Below are positions 8,093 through 17,111 of a stretch of 64,000 bases of DNA, one piece after another. Source of the stretch: Terriglobia bacterium (GTDB lineage Bacteria; Acidobacteriota; Terriglobia; Terriglobales; Acidobacteriaceae); contig JAIQGL010000026.1 in assembly GCA_020072585.1 (NCBI GenBank), forward strand, positions 116,913 through 180,912, read 5' to 3'. Both the position numbers and the translations under genes were made by a program. The notes under the pieces are model-generated. The model saw nothing but the letters and a program-made list of their open reading frames with translations. It made no database searches and had not been told where the DNA came from. How positions within the stretch are numbered: the stretch's first letter is position 1; the number at the start of each line of letters is the position of its first letter.

Positions 8093-8851
8093 TTACGATC
8101 TGAATACGGGATAGTGACTGGCTACAGCCATCAACAGCAGCATGGGGAATGACAAGACGAAGTTTGTCTGAGCCGCCAGTTGCGCCAGACGAGCTAGTTT
8201 GACGGCCTCCGCGGGCATCGGCGTACCGTTAGCGGCGCATTCCTCCGTCCAGCGAATGATCTTTTTCTGCATGCGCCAGACAATCCCCCAGACGTTCAAA
8301 AGCATAAACCAGCCCAGGCCGCCGCCAATGCCAATCGCCAGAAGGCGATTGCTCTCCCAGCCGTGAGCGTTGAGCGCCAGATAGAGCCACGCCGAAGCGA
8401 TGACGACCACGGCGATCACAGTACCGAACACGGCGCCTTTTTTCAGCACTTCCGCAGGGGACATGAGCAGCCCCATTTCTATAACGAAAGCCACGGTCCA
8501 GATGCCGAAAAAGGTCCCGATGGCGCCGCCACCGCTAGCCTGGGCGTTGCGCGCGTCCGTGCCTACAATCATCATCCAATACCAGATGCCCGCCAACACA
8601 GTGACCACGGAACCCCAGCGGAACCACCACAGGGCACGCGGCATCAGCAAGGGTATAACTTTCATGCGCGCGGCAGCGTCCAGCGCCGGCAGAAACTTTG
8701 CGTTGATCAGGACGAAGAAATACAGCATGCCGACCCAGATGATGCCCGCGGCAAAATGGATCCAGCGCAGCAAGAGCTGCAGATGTGGCGTAGAGCCTTC
8801 AGGAAAAGCAATTTGCGGCGAGTTCAGCAACCCGAGCGCCAACCAATGCAT
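8093..8851 (-). CDS. PuuD-like (urate hydroxylase N-terminal domain) membrane protein
   Basis: A 252-residue integral membrane protein with about seven hydrophobic segments. The first segment pair (LLRWIHFAAGIIWVGMLYFF followed by N and LPALDAAAR) and the later PRALWWFRWGSVVTVLAGIWYW match the membrane domain of PuuD-type urate hydroxylases. The cytochrome c domain of true PuuD is absent. It may be a heme- or quinone-linked membrane oxidase subunit, but the reaction is unknown. The ATG at 8851 has GGAGG four bases upstream; earlier ATGs at 8896 and 8908 lack one. It is divergent from arsR with a short shared upstream region. Confidence 0.75.
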   Translation of the reverse strand: MHWLALGLLNSPQIAFPEGSTPHLQLLLRWIHFAAGIIWVGMLYFFVLINAKFLPALDAAARMKVIPLLMPRALWWFRWGSVVTVLAGIWYWMMIVGTDARNAQASGGGAIGTFFGIWTVAFVIEMGLLMSPAEVLKKGAVFGTVIAVVVIASAWLYLALNAHGWESNRLLAIGIGGGLGWFMLLNVWGIVWRMQKKIIRWTEECAANGTPMPAEAVKLARLAQLAAQTNFVLSFPMLLLMAVASHYPVFRS

Positions 8852-8923
8852 GCAGCCTCCGTATTCATTGAGAATTGACCCATCATGGTAGCGCATCCTG
8901 TGCGTCACTCAATCAAGAAGCTC

Positions 8924-8961
8924 TTGACTGCGCAGCCATATTTCTATTATTGTAGAAATAT
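8924..8961 (+). promoter_or_regulatory. arsR promoter with overlapping operator
   Basis: A -35 TTGACT (8924-8929) is followed by TATTAT (8945-8950) or TATTGT (8948-8953) as the -10. A perfect inverted repeat with 9-bp arms, ATATTTCTA at 8938-8946 and TAGAAATAT at 8953-8961, covers the -10 and the first bases of the arsR ATG at 8960. This is the expected place for autorepression by an ArsR-family protein. With the -10 only about 10 bases from the ATG, the transcript would be nearly leaderless. Confidence 0.75.
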
Positions 8962-9313
8962 GGAAATTAAAGCACGCGCGGCCAATGAGCAAAAAGTCTC
9001 GCGGTATGCCGACATGTTTGCCGCCATGGGCGCTGAGCCTCGTCTGAGGATTGTGCGGCTGCTGCTCGCGGCACACCCTGAAGGGATGGTTGTGGGCGAG
9101 ATTGGAGAAGAACTGGAGATCGCAAATTCCACGCTCTCACACCATCTGGACAAGCTGAAAAACGAAGACCTGGTCGAGGTGCGGCGAGAAGGCACGTTTC
9201 TGCGCTACTCGGCAAACGCCAGGGCGCTTTCTGAGCTGCTGGGGTTTTTGTACGCGGAGTGCTGCACCCGTAATAAGGCGGTAGAACCGCAGAGCATTGT
9301 TTGCTGTAAGTAG
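8960..9313 (+). CDS. ArsR-family transcriptional regulator
   Basis: A 117-residue winged-helix repressor starting at ATG 8960. The family layout is clear: FAAMGAEPRLRIVRLLL, then the recognition helix NSTLSHHLDKLKNEDLV (about 55-71) and the wing RREGTFLRYSA. Cys pairs near the C-terminus (AECC, and VCC two residues before the end) could bind As(III), as in atypical ArsR proteins with C-terminal cysteines. The classical alpha3 CVC site is not present. It is followed 61 bases later by arsM, so they probably form an arsenic-response unit. An upstream reading from 8885 is rejected because it would run through the promoter. Confidence 0.9.
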   Translation: MEIKARAANEQKVSRYADMFAAMGAEPRLRIVRLLLAAHPEGMVVGEIGEELEIANSTLSHHLDKLKNEDLVEVRREGTFLRYSANARALSELLGFLYAECCTRNKAVEPQSIVCCK

Positions 9314-9374
9314 GCCTGTTGCAAATAAGAGCTGCTGCAAATCATTCACTGTATTTTTTTGAGGAGAAGCACAA

Positions 9375-10247
9375 ATGAGCACACCAGATATCAAGGACGT
9401 AGTAAAAGAGCGGTACGGCGCGGCCGCGCGTCGCGTGACAACGGGCGAGGGAAGTTCCTGCTGTGGCGCCTCCGCTTCCTGCGGGACCGAGATCGACCCG
9501 ATTACCAGAGACCTCTATGATGCTGCGCAGACCAGCGTTCTGCCGGAAGAGGCTGTAAAAGCATCGCTGGGCTGCGGAAATCCTACGGCGTTAGCAGAGT
9601 TGAAGCCGGGTGAGACCGTGCTGGACCTGGGGTCCGGGGGCGGGATTGATGTGCTGCTCTCAGCGCGCAGGGTTGGCCCTGCCGGTAAAGCCTACGGTCT
9701 GGATATGACCGATGACATGCTGGCACTGGCGCGTGAAAACCAGAAAAAATCAGGTATCACCAACGTTGAGTTTCTCCGTGGTGAGATTGAAAACATACCG
9801 CTGCCAGCGAACTCCGTGGATGTGATCATTTCCAACTGCGTGATCAATCTTTCCGCGGACAAAGACCGCGTGCTGCGCGAGGCCTTTCGCGTACTCAAAC
9901 CCGGCGGCCGGCTTGCTGTTTCTGACGTGGTGGTACGGGGCGAAGTGCCTGAGCAGATTCAAAAGAGCCTGCTGCTATGGGTCGGATGCATTGCCGGGGC
10001 CTTGCGCGATGAAGACTACCTCAACAAATTGCACGCCGCGGGTTTTGAGCAGGTCAGCATCGAGCCCACACGGATTTACCAAATTGAAGACGCCCGGGCG
10101 TTTCTGACCGGCCAGGGAATGGATGTGGATGCCATTGCGCCGCTGGTGGAAAACAAATTCATGAGCGCCTTTGTGCGCGCCAGCAAACCTGCAAATGCTG
10201 CTGCACCCGGGCAGAAGAACCTCTTGAATATTGTGAAGTGCTGCTGA
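9375..10247 (+). CDS. arsM: Arsenite S-adenosylmethionine methyltransferase
   Basis: ArsM methylates trivalent arsenic with S-adenosylmethionine to mono-, di- and trimethylarsenicals, some of them volatile. The 290 residues carry the SAM site [14 protein letters not shown] (82-95) and the three conserved arsenic-binding cysteines in expected contexts: Cys67 (LGCGNP), Cys155 (SNCVINLS) and Cys205 (WVGCIAGAL). An extra Cys cluster (29, 30, 36) and a terminal Cys-Cys are common in bacterial ArsM. GAGGAGAAG lies just upstream of the ATG. It is the second gene after arsR and probably induced by As(III). Confidence 0.95.
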   Translation: MSTPDIKDVVKERYGAAARRVTTGEGSSCCGASASCGTEIDPITRDLYDAAQTSVLPEEAVKASLGCGNPTALAELKPGETVLDLGSGGGIDVLLSARRVGPAGKAYGLDMTDDMLALARENQKKSGITNVEFLRGEIENIPLPANSVDVIISNCVINLSADKDRVLREAFRVLKPGGRLAVSDVVVRGEVPEQIQKSLLLWVGCIAGALRDEDYLNKLHAAGFEQVSIEPTRIYQIEDARAFLTGQGMDVDAIAPLVENKFMSAFVRASKPANAAAPGQKNLLNIVKCC

Positions 10248-10287
10248 GAGGAAACATCTTGGTTTTATCGCAAGATCTTTATAGCTC

Positions 10288-10352
10288 AAGGCCTGTGACA
10301 AAACGGCCCGGCACATGTCGCAATGCAGGGTGCCAGATTGTCACAGGGCCTT
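10288..10352 (+). terminator. Long hairpin after arsM, possible terminator
   Basis: AAGGCCTGTGACAA (10288-10301) pairs with TTGTCACAGGGCCTT (10338-10352), with one bulged G and a 36-base loop. It is followed by CTTTATG, only a weak U tract. It lies 40 bases after the arsM stop. It could end the arsR-arsM transcript or stabilise its 3' end. The rest of the gap to 10719 shows no convincing gene. Confidence 0.4.
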
Positions 10353-10719
10353 CTTTATGCAATTCTCACATCCTTTGTTTCCTTAGGTTTAAACAGGCCA
10401 GGGGTTTGGCCTGCGCGTTGCAATAAGAATAGGCAGACGGAAGCTGATGTAAGCGAGGCGCACCAGAATTTGGGGTCGGTAGGTGAGGGGTGGCGCTGAC
10501 GCTGGTAGCAAATGAGCTTTGCCCCAAGGAGAAGTATTCGTGGCTGAGATAAAAGGATATCGGCTGTGGCGTTTTCCGGGAAAGGTGCCTCCAAGCCTTT
10601 TCTTGCGTCCAGATGTCCTTTTATCTCTTTTTTCTTCTCTGCTGTATGGTCCTATTCCCAAAGCCCTGACCTGGGCTTGCCGGCTGTAAAATCGCTAAAG
10701 CAAAAAAACGCCAAACAAG
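10353..10719. other. Intergenic stretch without a recognised gene
   Basis: Between the arsM hairpin and the GH47 gene no frame has both a ribosome-binding site and a protein-like composition. The longest frame (minus, to 10661) is rich in Arg, Pro and Ser and looks like noise. No repeat was seen. Confidence 0.5.
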
Positions 10720-12081
10720 CTACCACGTTCTTTTCAGCGGATGCGCTTCCGTATTGAAGACCACCTTGTTCAGGTCCAGGGTTTCCCGCGGCGCAAAAAG
10801 CAGGTACAGATATTTGAGTGTTTCCGCCAGAAAATAGCTTTCCATGCTGTCTTTTTTTGACTTTGTTTCCACGTTGCTCAGCGCGGCGTATCCCGCATCA
10901 GTTTTGCAATAGCGCACCAGGCTCAGGATGAAGCTGGAACCCATCTCCTGGTAGCGCTGGTCTTTGGTAAAAAAACTTAGATAATAAGCGGACTCAATAA
11001 TTTCAGGGCGAAGCTGGTATCCGGGCGATGTGATCTTCATGGTGCTGTAATCCAGCGTTTCCGGCTCAATCCCAAAAGTCGTCCACATTTTGTAAGAGGA
11101 TTCCTGTAGCCGCCGCGCGCGATCAAGATCACCGGATCGCGCCAAGACCGCAGGAAAGAACGCATCCAGTGAGCCGTACTGCGTAGACAGTCGCTTTCCC
11201 GTGTTCATGTCAGCTTGTCCGTACCACAGGCCGGTACGGGTATTGTCCGCCAGATATTTATTGACGGCCTTTACACTGGCTTCCCACATTTTCTTGCAGT
11301 CTTTATCGTCAAACAGCAGCCATGATTTCAGCAGGTATTCGTAATAGGAATCAATGCCCCCGGAGATATGGCTGGTGGCGTCAATCCACTTGCCGGTTTC
11401 AACATTGATGGTGGAACCAACCAGGCCGATTGCTGAACGCCGATTGTAAAGTTCGGTGAGAGCGCGCTTGGCCTTGTCATAGTAGATCGGCTTTCCGGAA
11501 AGCTTGCTGAGCGTGCCAAACTCAAGCAGAAGCGTGCCGATTTCCGCCGGATTGCTCTCCGTTCCCCGGGTCTTGCCCGTTTTGAGATTTACATACATAT
11601 AAGGCATGCCGGTAGGCGAGTTGAAGACGGGAAGCAGCCGGTTGCCCAGATTGTCCGCCAGGTCCAGCAACCGTTCGTCGCCGCTGAGCTGGTAGCTGCT
11701 CAGCAATCCGCCCAGCAACCGGATGGTGATTTCAAAATTCTTGACTTCAATATCCTGGTCGAAGGAAAGGTTCTTCGCGATGAACTCTCGCGTCTTGTTG
11801 GCCTCATCGGTCAGCCCCATCATGATCATGGTGTCCAGGGCATCTACGGGCGTCATCATAAGAGAGACGCTGTGCCAATCGCGGGAGCTCTTGCTCAGAG
11901 GCTTGAGTTCGTCATGTCCCCAGGCGTATTGCTTGTACGCGTTCCAGGCGTAGAGGAACTCGCCCCGGACTTGCAAGGCCATGGGTCCGGGGGAGGGAAC
12001 TTGCGGCGTTTGTGCAAAGGCAAAAATGGGCCCGGCCAAAACCATGCCGGTCAGGACGATGATGCAATACCATCTGCGCAT
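10720..12081 (-). CDS. Secreted GH47 alpha-1,2-mannosidase
   Basis: A glycoside hydrolase family 47 enzyme, the inverting, calcium-dependent alpha-1,2-mannosidases known mostly from eukaryotic N-glycan processing. The 453 residues begin with a signal peptide (MRRWYCIIV to IFAFAQ), so it is exported. Family landmarks in order are TPVDALDTMIMMGL, NFEITIRLLGGLLSSYQLSG, TESNPAEIGTLLLEF, LRPEIIESAYYL (containing a conserved acidic active-site residue), DSMESYFLAETLKYLYLLF and the calcium-ligand FNTEAHPL. Length is that of a single catalytic domain. The ATG at 12081 is preceded by GTGGGAG. Likely role: trimming of mannans or eukaryotic glycans taken as food. Confidence 0.92.
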   Translation of the reverse strand: MRRWYCIIVLTGMVLAGPIFAFAQTPQVPSPGPMALQVRGEFLYAWNAYKQYAWGHDELKPLSKSSRDWHSVSLMMTPVDALDTMIMMGLTDEANKTREFIAKNLSFDQDIEVKNFEITIRLLGGLLSSYQLSGDERLLDLADNLGNRLLPVFNSPTGMPYMYVNLKTGKTRGTESNPAEIGTLLLEFGTLSKLSGKPIYYDKAKRALTELYNRRSAIGLVGSTINVETGKWIDATSHISGGIDSYYEYLLKSWLLFDDKDCKKMWEASVKAVNKYLADNTRTGLWYGQADMNTGKRLSTQYGSLDAFFPAVLARSGDLDRARRLQESSYKMWTTFGIEPETLDYSTMKITSPGYQLRPEIIESAYYLSFFTKDQRYQEMGSSFILSLVRYCKTDAGYAALSNVETKSKKDSMESYFLAETLKYLYLLFAPRETLDLNKVVFNTEAHPLKRTW

Positions 12082-12187
12082 GACGCAAAAATCTCCCACT
12101 TGGATTTGGGCAGAAATCGCAATCCATGATAGCGCACTGTTCGCCTACGGGAGCTGTCGCCAGACCGCAGCTCCCCACGAACCCATA

Positions 12188-12679
12188 TCAGCAACTGCTT
12201 TCTTCAGCGCCGGCGCCGCGCTCTATCCGGGCAATGTAGCAGCCTGCTTCCGTATTGCGAATGTGAATGTAGCGGACGCCGCTTGTATTCAAGAGCCGCT
12301 CCACTGACGCTTCAATTTCATGTGCAGAAGGACGCTCGCGTGCGATGATCCATCGATTGTCACCATAAGCTTCCAGGGTCAACGGGAGGGAGCGCAGCTC
12401 TTCAGGGAATGTTTCGGGTTGCGAGTAGTCTGGGCATGTTTGCGCGTGAATAAAGACAGGGCCAGGCGAAGGATATTCATTCAGGCCTTCGAACGGATTG
12501 TAAGTGAACAAAATGCGCTCTTCTTCGCCCGTGCGAAACTGCTTGAGGCACGCGCGGCACGGGCCGTAGCCTGCGGCAAGTTCAACATGCGCCGGATGTC
12601 CATATTGTGGAGACTTGAGCGTGTTGCGAACAGTTTCAGAAAGTGCAGGGTCAATTGGTAAAACATGAAATCCAGCCAT
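12188..12679 (-). CDS. DUF1203 family protein
   Basis: A 163-residue cytoplasmic protein. The pattern GYGPCRACLKQFRTGEEERILFTYNPF followed by GPVFIHAQTCPDY matches DUF1203, a family of unknown function with conserved Cys and His residues. The start at 12679 is set by AAGGAGG five bases upstream; a longer reading to 12766 is not needed. It is a minus-strand gene 103 bases from the DUF2911 gene upstream of it. No function is claimed. Confidence 0.8.
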   Translation of the reverse strand: MAGFHVLPIDPALSETVRNTLKSPQYGHPAHVELAAGYGPCRACLKQFRTGEEERILFTYNPFEGLNEYPSPGPVFIHAQTCPDYSQPETFPEELRSLPLTLEAYGDNRWIIARERPSAHEIEASVERLLNTSGVRYIHIRNTEAGCYIARIERGAGAEESSC

Positions 12680-12782
12680 ACCTTCCTCCTTAGACAGCAC
12701 TGGTAGCGCCGTTACAAAGAGACTAAGCACTGGCTGGATTTCAAACACTCCGCAGCTTGCGTTCAAAGTGATTTGTTCAAGC

Positions 12783-13847
12783 TTACCTGTTAATGTCCTG
12801 CTTGGCCTCCAGACGCTTCAACATTCCTTCCACTGCGGACTTGGCCTGTTCAGGCGCGGCAGCTTGTGCTAGCTTCATTTCTTTTACCGCGCCATCAAAG
12901 TCGCCCTTGGCAACAGCGATCCGCGCTGCTTCCGTGCGGACCAGCCAATGATTGGGATCTTTCTTGATGTTGCTTCGATAGACGTCAAACGCCTCATTCT
13001 GCTTGCCTGCCAACTGGAGCTGACGGCCATACTGATGCAGCTGGGTAATGCTTGCCATCCCCAGCGCCTTGTTACGGGCGACGGTTGCGTCGTCTTTGCG
13101 GTTCAGCGCGTCCAAGATGCGCGATTTGTTCATGAGGTTATCAAACCGCTCTTCCACTCCAATGGAGCGGTCTTCATACTTCAGCGCTTCTTCCATGTTG
13201 AGTTTGTTGGTAAAGAGATAGGTTGCGGCGTCGTCCCATCCGTCCCATGTGTATTGGGCCAATCCGCGGAGCTGTCCATGCAGGCTCTGAGCAACGATCT
13301 CAGTGGAATTCACATCGACCTTGAACGGCACAGCCACTTTTTCCCAACGCAAAGTGATGGTGGCTGAAGTCGGTGTGACATTGTCAACTTCGTAGGCCAA
13401 GGCCTCTTTCATTTCCGCAGCCTGTGGTTTCACGGTAACGCGAAGCGCGTCTTCGGACTGGTTGTAGGTAAAGCTGCCCCACGCGGTAGAGTTCTTGGAG
13501 AAAATAATCGTCCACTCATTTTCCGCGGGAACCATGTGCAGGCCATAAATGCCTTTTGCCAGAGACTTACCTTCAACGCTCACGGGATCGCTGAATTCAA
13601 TGGTGGTATTTTCATTGGCCCCGGCACGCCAGACCTGGCCGTAAGGAACAATGTTGCCCCAGACCTTTCTGCCCTTTACCAGCGGACGGTGGTAGTTGAT
13701 GGTGATATCGGTGATGCCGACACGCTGCATGACTTTGGCATGCTGGCTGTCACGCGGTAGATCTAACGTAATGGACTGGGCGCTGCCGCGCGTTGCGGAG
13801 AAGCACATGGCAAAGAGTACGGTTGCGAGTGCGAGGTATCTGCGCAT
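12783..13847 (-). CDS. Secreted DUF2911 protein with C-terminal TPR-like helices
   Basis: A 354-residue exported protein; the signal peptide ends at about residue 23 (GSAQ). Residues about 25-170 are DUF2911: DITINYHRPLVKGRKVWGN, PYGQVWRAGANENTTIEF and KGIYGLHMVP, a beta-rich domain common in Acidobacteriota and Bacteroidota. The C-terminal half is helical with repeated motifs resembling TPR units (NEAFDVYRSNIKKDPNHWLV, DFDGAVKEMKLAQAAAP). The role of DUF2911 is unknown; periplasmic binding is plausible. Confidence 0.88.
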   Translation of the reverse strand: MRRYLALATVLFAMCFSATRGSAQSITLDLPRDSQHAKVMQRVGITDITINYHRPLVKGRKVWGNIVPYGQVWRAGANENTTIEFSDPVSVEGKSLAKGIYGLHMVPAENEWTIIFSKNSTAWGSFTYNQSEDALRVTVKPQAAEMKEALAYEVDNVTPTSATITLRWEKVAVPFKVDVNSTEIVAQSLHGQLRGLAQYTWDGWDDAATYLFTNKLNMEEALKYEDRSIGVEERFDNLMNKSRILDALNRKDDATVARNKALGMASITQLHQYGRQLQLAGKQNEAFDVYRSNIKKDPNHWLVRTEAARIAVAKGDFDGAVKEMKLAQAAAPEQAKSAVEGMLKRLEAKQDINR

Positions 13848-13950
13848 AAGTGGTGGCCTCCAGGGGATATCAACAGCAATAAGGGATGGACCAAAATTTA
13901 GACGGGAAGCTTGCGCAGTTGTTAGCGCCAGCTTCCCCCTCAGCGATCAA

Positions 13951-14376
13951 CTAGTTTTCCAGTTGCGCGTCCATGGTGATTTTTGCATTGAGCAGCTTGG
14001 AGATGGGACAGCCTTCCTTGGCGTTCTTGGCTGCTTCTTCGAATTTTGCTTTATCAGCGCCCGGGATTTTGACCTTCACCTGCAGATGGGATGAAGTGAC
14101 GGCAAAGCCAGAGTCAAGTTTTTCCAGCGTTACCGTGGCCGTGGTGTCAATGGACTGCGCCGTCATTCCGGCATTGCCGAGCTGGGCGGAGAGCGCCATG
14201 CTGAAGCATCCGGCGTGGGCCGCGGCAATCAGCTCTTCCGGGTTAGTGCCCGGCTGCGATTCAAAACGGGTGGCAAAAGAATACGGCGTGCTTTTGAGAA
14301 CTCCGCTGGGAGAAGTCAGCGTGCCTTTGCCGTCTTTCAGCCCGCCACTCCAGTGTGCGCTTGCGTTCCGTTGCAT
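13951..14376 (-). CDS. OsmC-family peroxiredoxin
   Basis: A 141-residue OsmC/Ohr-family thiol peroxidase that reduces organic hydroperoxides in the cytoplasm as a dimer. The two reactive cysteines are in place: Cys57 in AAAHAGCFSMAL and Cys123 in EGCPISKLL. The N-terminal ASAHWSGGLKDGKGTL and NPEELIAAAHAG place it in the OsmC rather than the Ohr branch. It is a stand-alone gene read on the minus strand. Confidence 0.93.
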   Translation of the reverse strand: MQRNASAHWSGGLKDGKGTLTSPSGVLKSTPYSFATRFESQPGTNPEELIAAAHAGCFSMALSAQLGNAGMTAQSIDTTATVTLEKLDSGFAVTSSHLQVKVKIPGADKAKFEEAAKNAKEGCPISKLLNAKITMDAQLEN

Positions 14377-14475
14377 GAGTTATTTTTGCTCCTCAAATCG
14401 AGATGGAAGAATTGTATACGGGAGCGGCGGAAGATGCTTTGCCGGGCCACAAGTTACGCTGCCGTCTCATCCCGA

Positions 14476-15438
14476 TCACGGTTTAGGCTTTCTGTCCCAG
14501 CGATGCTTCTTCAATTCGGACAGTAAATCCGCACTTAGCGGCCCCGCGTTACTCACTGCCATGTTCTGGCGGACATGCGCCGGATTCCGCATGCCGACAA
14601 TCATGGTGCTTACCACAGGGTTGGAGAGAATGAACCTGAGCGCCATTTCCGGCAAGGTCATTTTGTCCGGCAGGATGGCATTCAGCCGCTCCACGCGTTC
14701 CAAAGTGGCACGAAGATTTTCCGGACTAAAGTATCCTGCTCGCCAATCGTCTTTTGCAAACGTGGTTTCAGGCGTGAGTTTTCCGCTTAGACCGCCTTCA
14801 TCCAGCGGTACGCGCGCAATCACGCCGATGTTCAGCTCCCGGCATACCGGAAAGAGTTCGTCCTCCGGCGCTTGATCGAAGATGTTGTAAATGACCTGCA
14901 CGGTGTCCACCAGCCCGGTGCGAAGTGCCCGGATGCCGTTTTCCGGTTCCCATCGGTTCAGGCTGAGGCCAAAAGCCCGGATCAAACCATCGCTTTTGAG
15001 CTTGATGATCATCTGGTGAAATTCCTTTTCATCCGCCCAGCTATCGTCCCAGACGTGGAATTGCAGAAGATCAATGCAGGGAAACCCTGCCTTGCCCAGA
15101 ATCAGGTCTACATACTTGAAGACGTGTTGCGCGGGGAAGACCTGAGCATATTGGTAACGGGAAGAAGCCGGCCATTTTCGATTCATGGGCGGAATCTTGG
15201 AGGCCACGTAGAGATTGCTGTCTTGGTGGGCGCGCTTGAGTTCGCCGACGAAGGTGTCTCCCTTGCCTTCGCCATAGGCCCACGCTGAGTCGAAAAAATT
15301 GCAGCCCAAACCCGCCGATAACTTTAAAGACTCGCGCGATTGACGATCATCGGACCCAGACCAACTGCTCATTCCCCAAACGCCATACGCTATTTCACTC
15401 ACCGCAAAATCCGTGCCCCCCAGCTTTCTGTACTTCAT
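14476..15438 (-). CDS. Aldo/keto reductase
   Basis: A 320-residue NAD(P)H-dependent oxidoreductase of the AKR fold. The catalytic tetrad is Asp50, Tyr55, Lys81 and His128 (FFDSAWAYGEG, ASKIPP, LLQFHVWDD). The C-terminal VVSTMIVGMRNPAHVRQN is the coenzyme phosphate-binding region. The substrate is not predictable; the sequence is like the YcsN/oxidoreductase groups. The ATG overlaps the stop of the HAD phosphatase gene by four bases (15435-15438), so the two are translated together, perhaps in the turnover of a sugar derivative. Confidence 0.92.
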   Translation of the reverse strand: MKYRKLGGTDFAVSEIAYGVWGMSSWSGSDDRQSRESLKLSAGLGCNFFDSAWAYGEGKGDTFVGELKRAHQDSNLYVASKIPPMNRKWPASSRYQYAQVFPAQHVFKYVDLILGKAGFPCIDLLQFHVWDDSWADEKEFHQMIIKLKSDGLIRAFGLSLNRWEPENGIRALRTGLVDTVQVIYNIFDQAPEDELFPVCRELNIGVIARVPLDEGGLSGKLTPETTFAKDDWRAGYFSPENLRATLERVERLNAILPDKMTLPEMALRFILSNPVVSTMIVGMRNPAHVRQNMAVSNAGPLSADLLSELKKHRWDRKPKP

Positions 15439-16112
15439 TGCCGGCCCCTTCCTGCGTCTTCCACCATAGCGTGAATGGTCAACAGAATCGTTCCCTGGCG
15501 CAATTCTGCGCTGACCTGGGCCAACGAGGCCACAACTGTTTCAGCCGCGTGCAATGCAGCAGCGGGATATGTGGTATGCAATCCGATTGTTTGTGCTCCC
15601 GCAGCACGACCGGATGCAAGACCTGCCGGTGTGTCTTCAAACACCACACAGTCACCGGCGGCAAAACCAAGTAATGTTGCGCCTTTCAAGTATGGCTCAG
15701 GAGAAGGCTTGCCATGGACCACTTCATCTGCCGTGACGAGGTTGGCGGGGACGGTAAGGCCGGCATACCCCATGCGCGCCACAGCCAGAGGACGAGTGGC
15801 TGAAGTCACCACGGCGAAACGATCGGCAGGCAGGCTTTGCAGCAGCTCTGCCGCGCCAGGAAGCGCCGTCACGCCCGCTCTGTCCTCGATTTCCATTTGC
15901 TCAACAACAATGTTTTCCTTTTCTGCATCCAACCCGGGCGCCACGGCGCGGATGGTTTCAATACTGCGGCGTCCATGGGCCTGCGCAACAACAGCCGCGG
16001 GATCAAGACCGTGGGAGGACGCCCAGAAACGCCATACCCGCTCCACGGCGGGAGCGGAATTGATCAGCACGCCATCCATGTCAAAGAGAATTGCCTGGGC
16101 AGAAAAGATCAT
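15435..16112 (-). CDS. HAD-superfamily sugar phosphatase
   Basis: A 225-residue haloacid-dehalogenase phosphatase with a helical cap (subfamily IA, beta-phosphoglucomutase/DOG-phosphatase-like). The nucleophile motif is FDMDGVL (Asp11, Asp13), motif II is VVTSATRP, and motif III/IV is GKPSPEPYLKGA with FEDTPAGLASGRAAGA. Likely substrates are small sugar phosphates. The start at 16112 is chosen because the motif I strand follows directly; the longer reading to 16274 adds a non-homologous tail. Its stop overlaps the start of the aldo/keto reductase. Confidence 0.9.
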   Translation of the reverse strand: MIFSAQAILFDMDGVLINSAPAVERVWRFWASSHGLDPAAVVAQAHGRRSIETIRAVAPGLDAEKENIVVEQMEIEDRAGVTALPGAAELLQSLPADRFAVVTSATRPLAVARMGYAGLTVPANLVTADEVVHGKPSPEPYLKGATLLGFAAGDCVVFEDTPAGLASGRAAGAQTIGLHTTYPAAALHAAETVVASLAQVSAELRQGTILLTIHAMVEDAGRGRQ

Positions 16113-16340
16113 TTTCCAGAATAACAGCAAGCAGTGCGAGACTAGAATGCGCTTGGGAAAGAAAGTAACTGGGAGCGAGAAAACTTTTGGGGTGAAGCCG
16201 GGTTGATACCATCGGATTCTGGACATTTGTCTTGCAGCAGTAGCATAATCGCGCATAGTTGTCTTATAGATCAATAGATCAGAGGGTGGATGAATTTGCG
16301 GATCTCTTAGCTATCCAGCCTTCATGCATAGGAGAGTAGC

Positions 16341-16925
16341 TTGAAAAAACTATTTTTGTTAGTTGCGGCTCTTTGCCTGGTTCTTTTGCCTGCAAGCGCC
16401 GCTCATGCACAGCAGTTTGACCTGACATTTGGTGTCTCCGGTCTTACGGGCACCTCCAGCACTGCTACTTTGCCCACCATTGGCGGCGGAGCCTATCCTA
16501 GTTTCGGACTGGACTTTCTGTTTTTTCATAACCTTGGCGTTGGCTTTAACGCGGCATTCCGTGCCAAACAAAATCTGTATCAGGGTTTTCAGCCATTCCG
16601 CCCATTTTTCTATGATTTTGATGCAGTGTATGCGCCTCCACTGGGCAAACACGCCCAGGCGGAGTTGTCCGCCGGCCTGGGTACTGAGAGTCTTCGTTTT
16701 TACACGCCTACTTTCACCTGCTCTTTCACGGGATGTACGAACTTCGTGAGCAGCAACCATTTTCTTGGCCAGTTCGGCGGGGCCCTGCGCCTTTATGTCA
16801 CCAATCGAGTTTTCATCCGGCCGGAAGCGCATCTGTATGTTGTGCGCAATAACTTTGAATTCAGCGGATCCCGCGCCACACGCTTCGGTGTTTCCATTGG
16901 CTATTCCTTTAAGAACCAGGAGTAG
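16341..16925 (+). CDS. Small outer-membrane beta-barrel protein
   Basis: A 194-residue exported protein. A signal peptide (to about residue 24, AHAQ) is followed by alternating hydrophobic strands typical of an eight-stranded OmpA/OprF-like barrel: GFNAAFRAKQN, AELSAGLGTESLRF and GGALRLYVTNRVFIRPEAHLYVV, ending in FGVSIGYSFKNQE. The start is TTG with AGGAGAG seven bases before it. Two cysteines (TCSFTGC) could form a loop disulphide. A clear terminator follows at 16960. Function unknown; such barrels are common outer-membrane structural proteins. Confidence 0.82.
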   Translation: MKKLFLLVAALCLVLLPASAAHAQQFDLTFGVSGLTGTSSTATLPTIGGGAYPSFGLDFLFFHNLGVGFNAAFRAKQNLYQGFQPFRPFFYDFDAVYAPPLGKHAQAELSAGLGTESLRFYTPTFTCSFTGCTNFVSSNHFLGQFGGALRLYVTNRVFIRPEAHLYVVRNNFEFSGSRATRFGVSIGYSFKNQE

Positions 16926-16959
16926 ACTTTCAGCGCAAATAATGCCTGGATCAAAAGAG

Positions 16960-16989
16960 GGCCCATCCCAAGTAGCGGATGGGCCTTTT
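16960..16989 (+). terminator. Rho-independent terminator of the barrel gene
   Basis: GGCCCATCC (16960-16968) pairs perfectly with GGATGGGCC (16977-16985) around an 8-base loop, followed by TTTT. It lies 34 bases after the stop codon of the outer-membrane barrel gene. Confidence 0.85.
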
Positions 16990-17111
16990 GTATGTTTTAA
17001 CAGTGTCCGAACGGACACTCAGCGTCTGCTCAACCGCCGCGCTCGTCTTAATCCTGAAAGTGTGTCCAACAGAGAGCCTGAATCCCCCATCTAATCCTTG
17101 TGGAGTACAAC

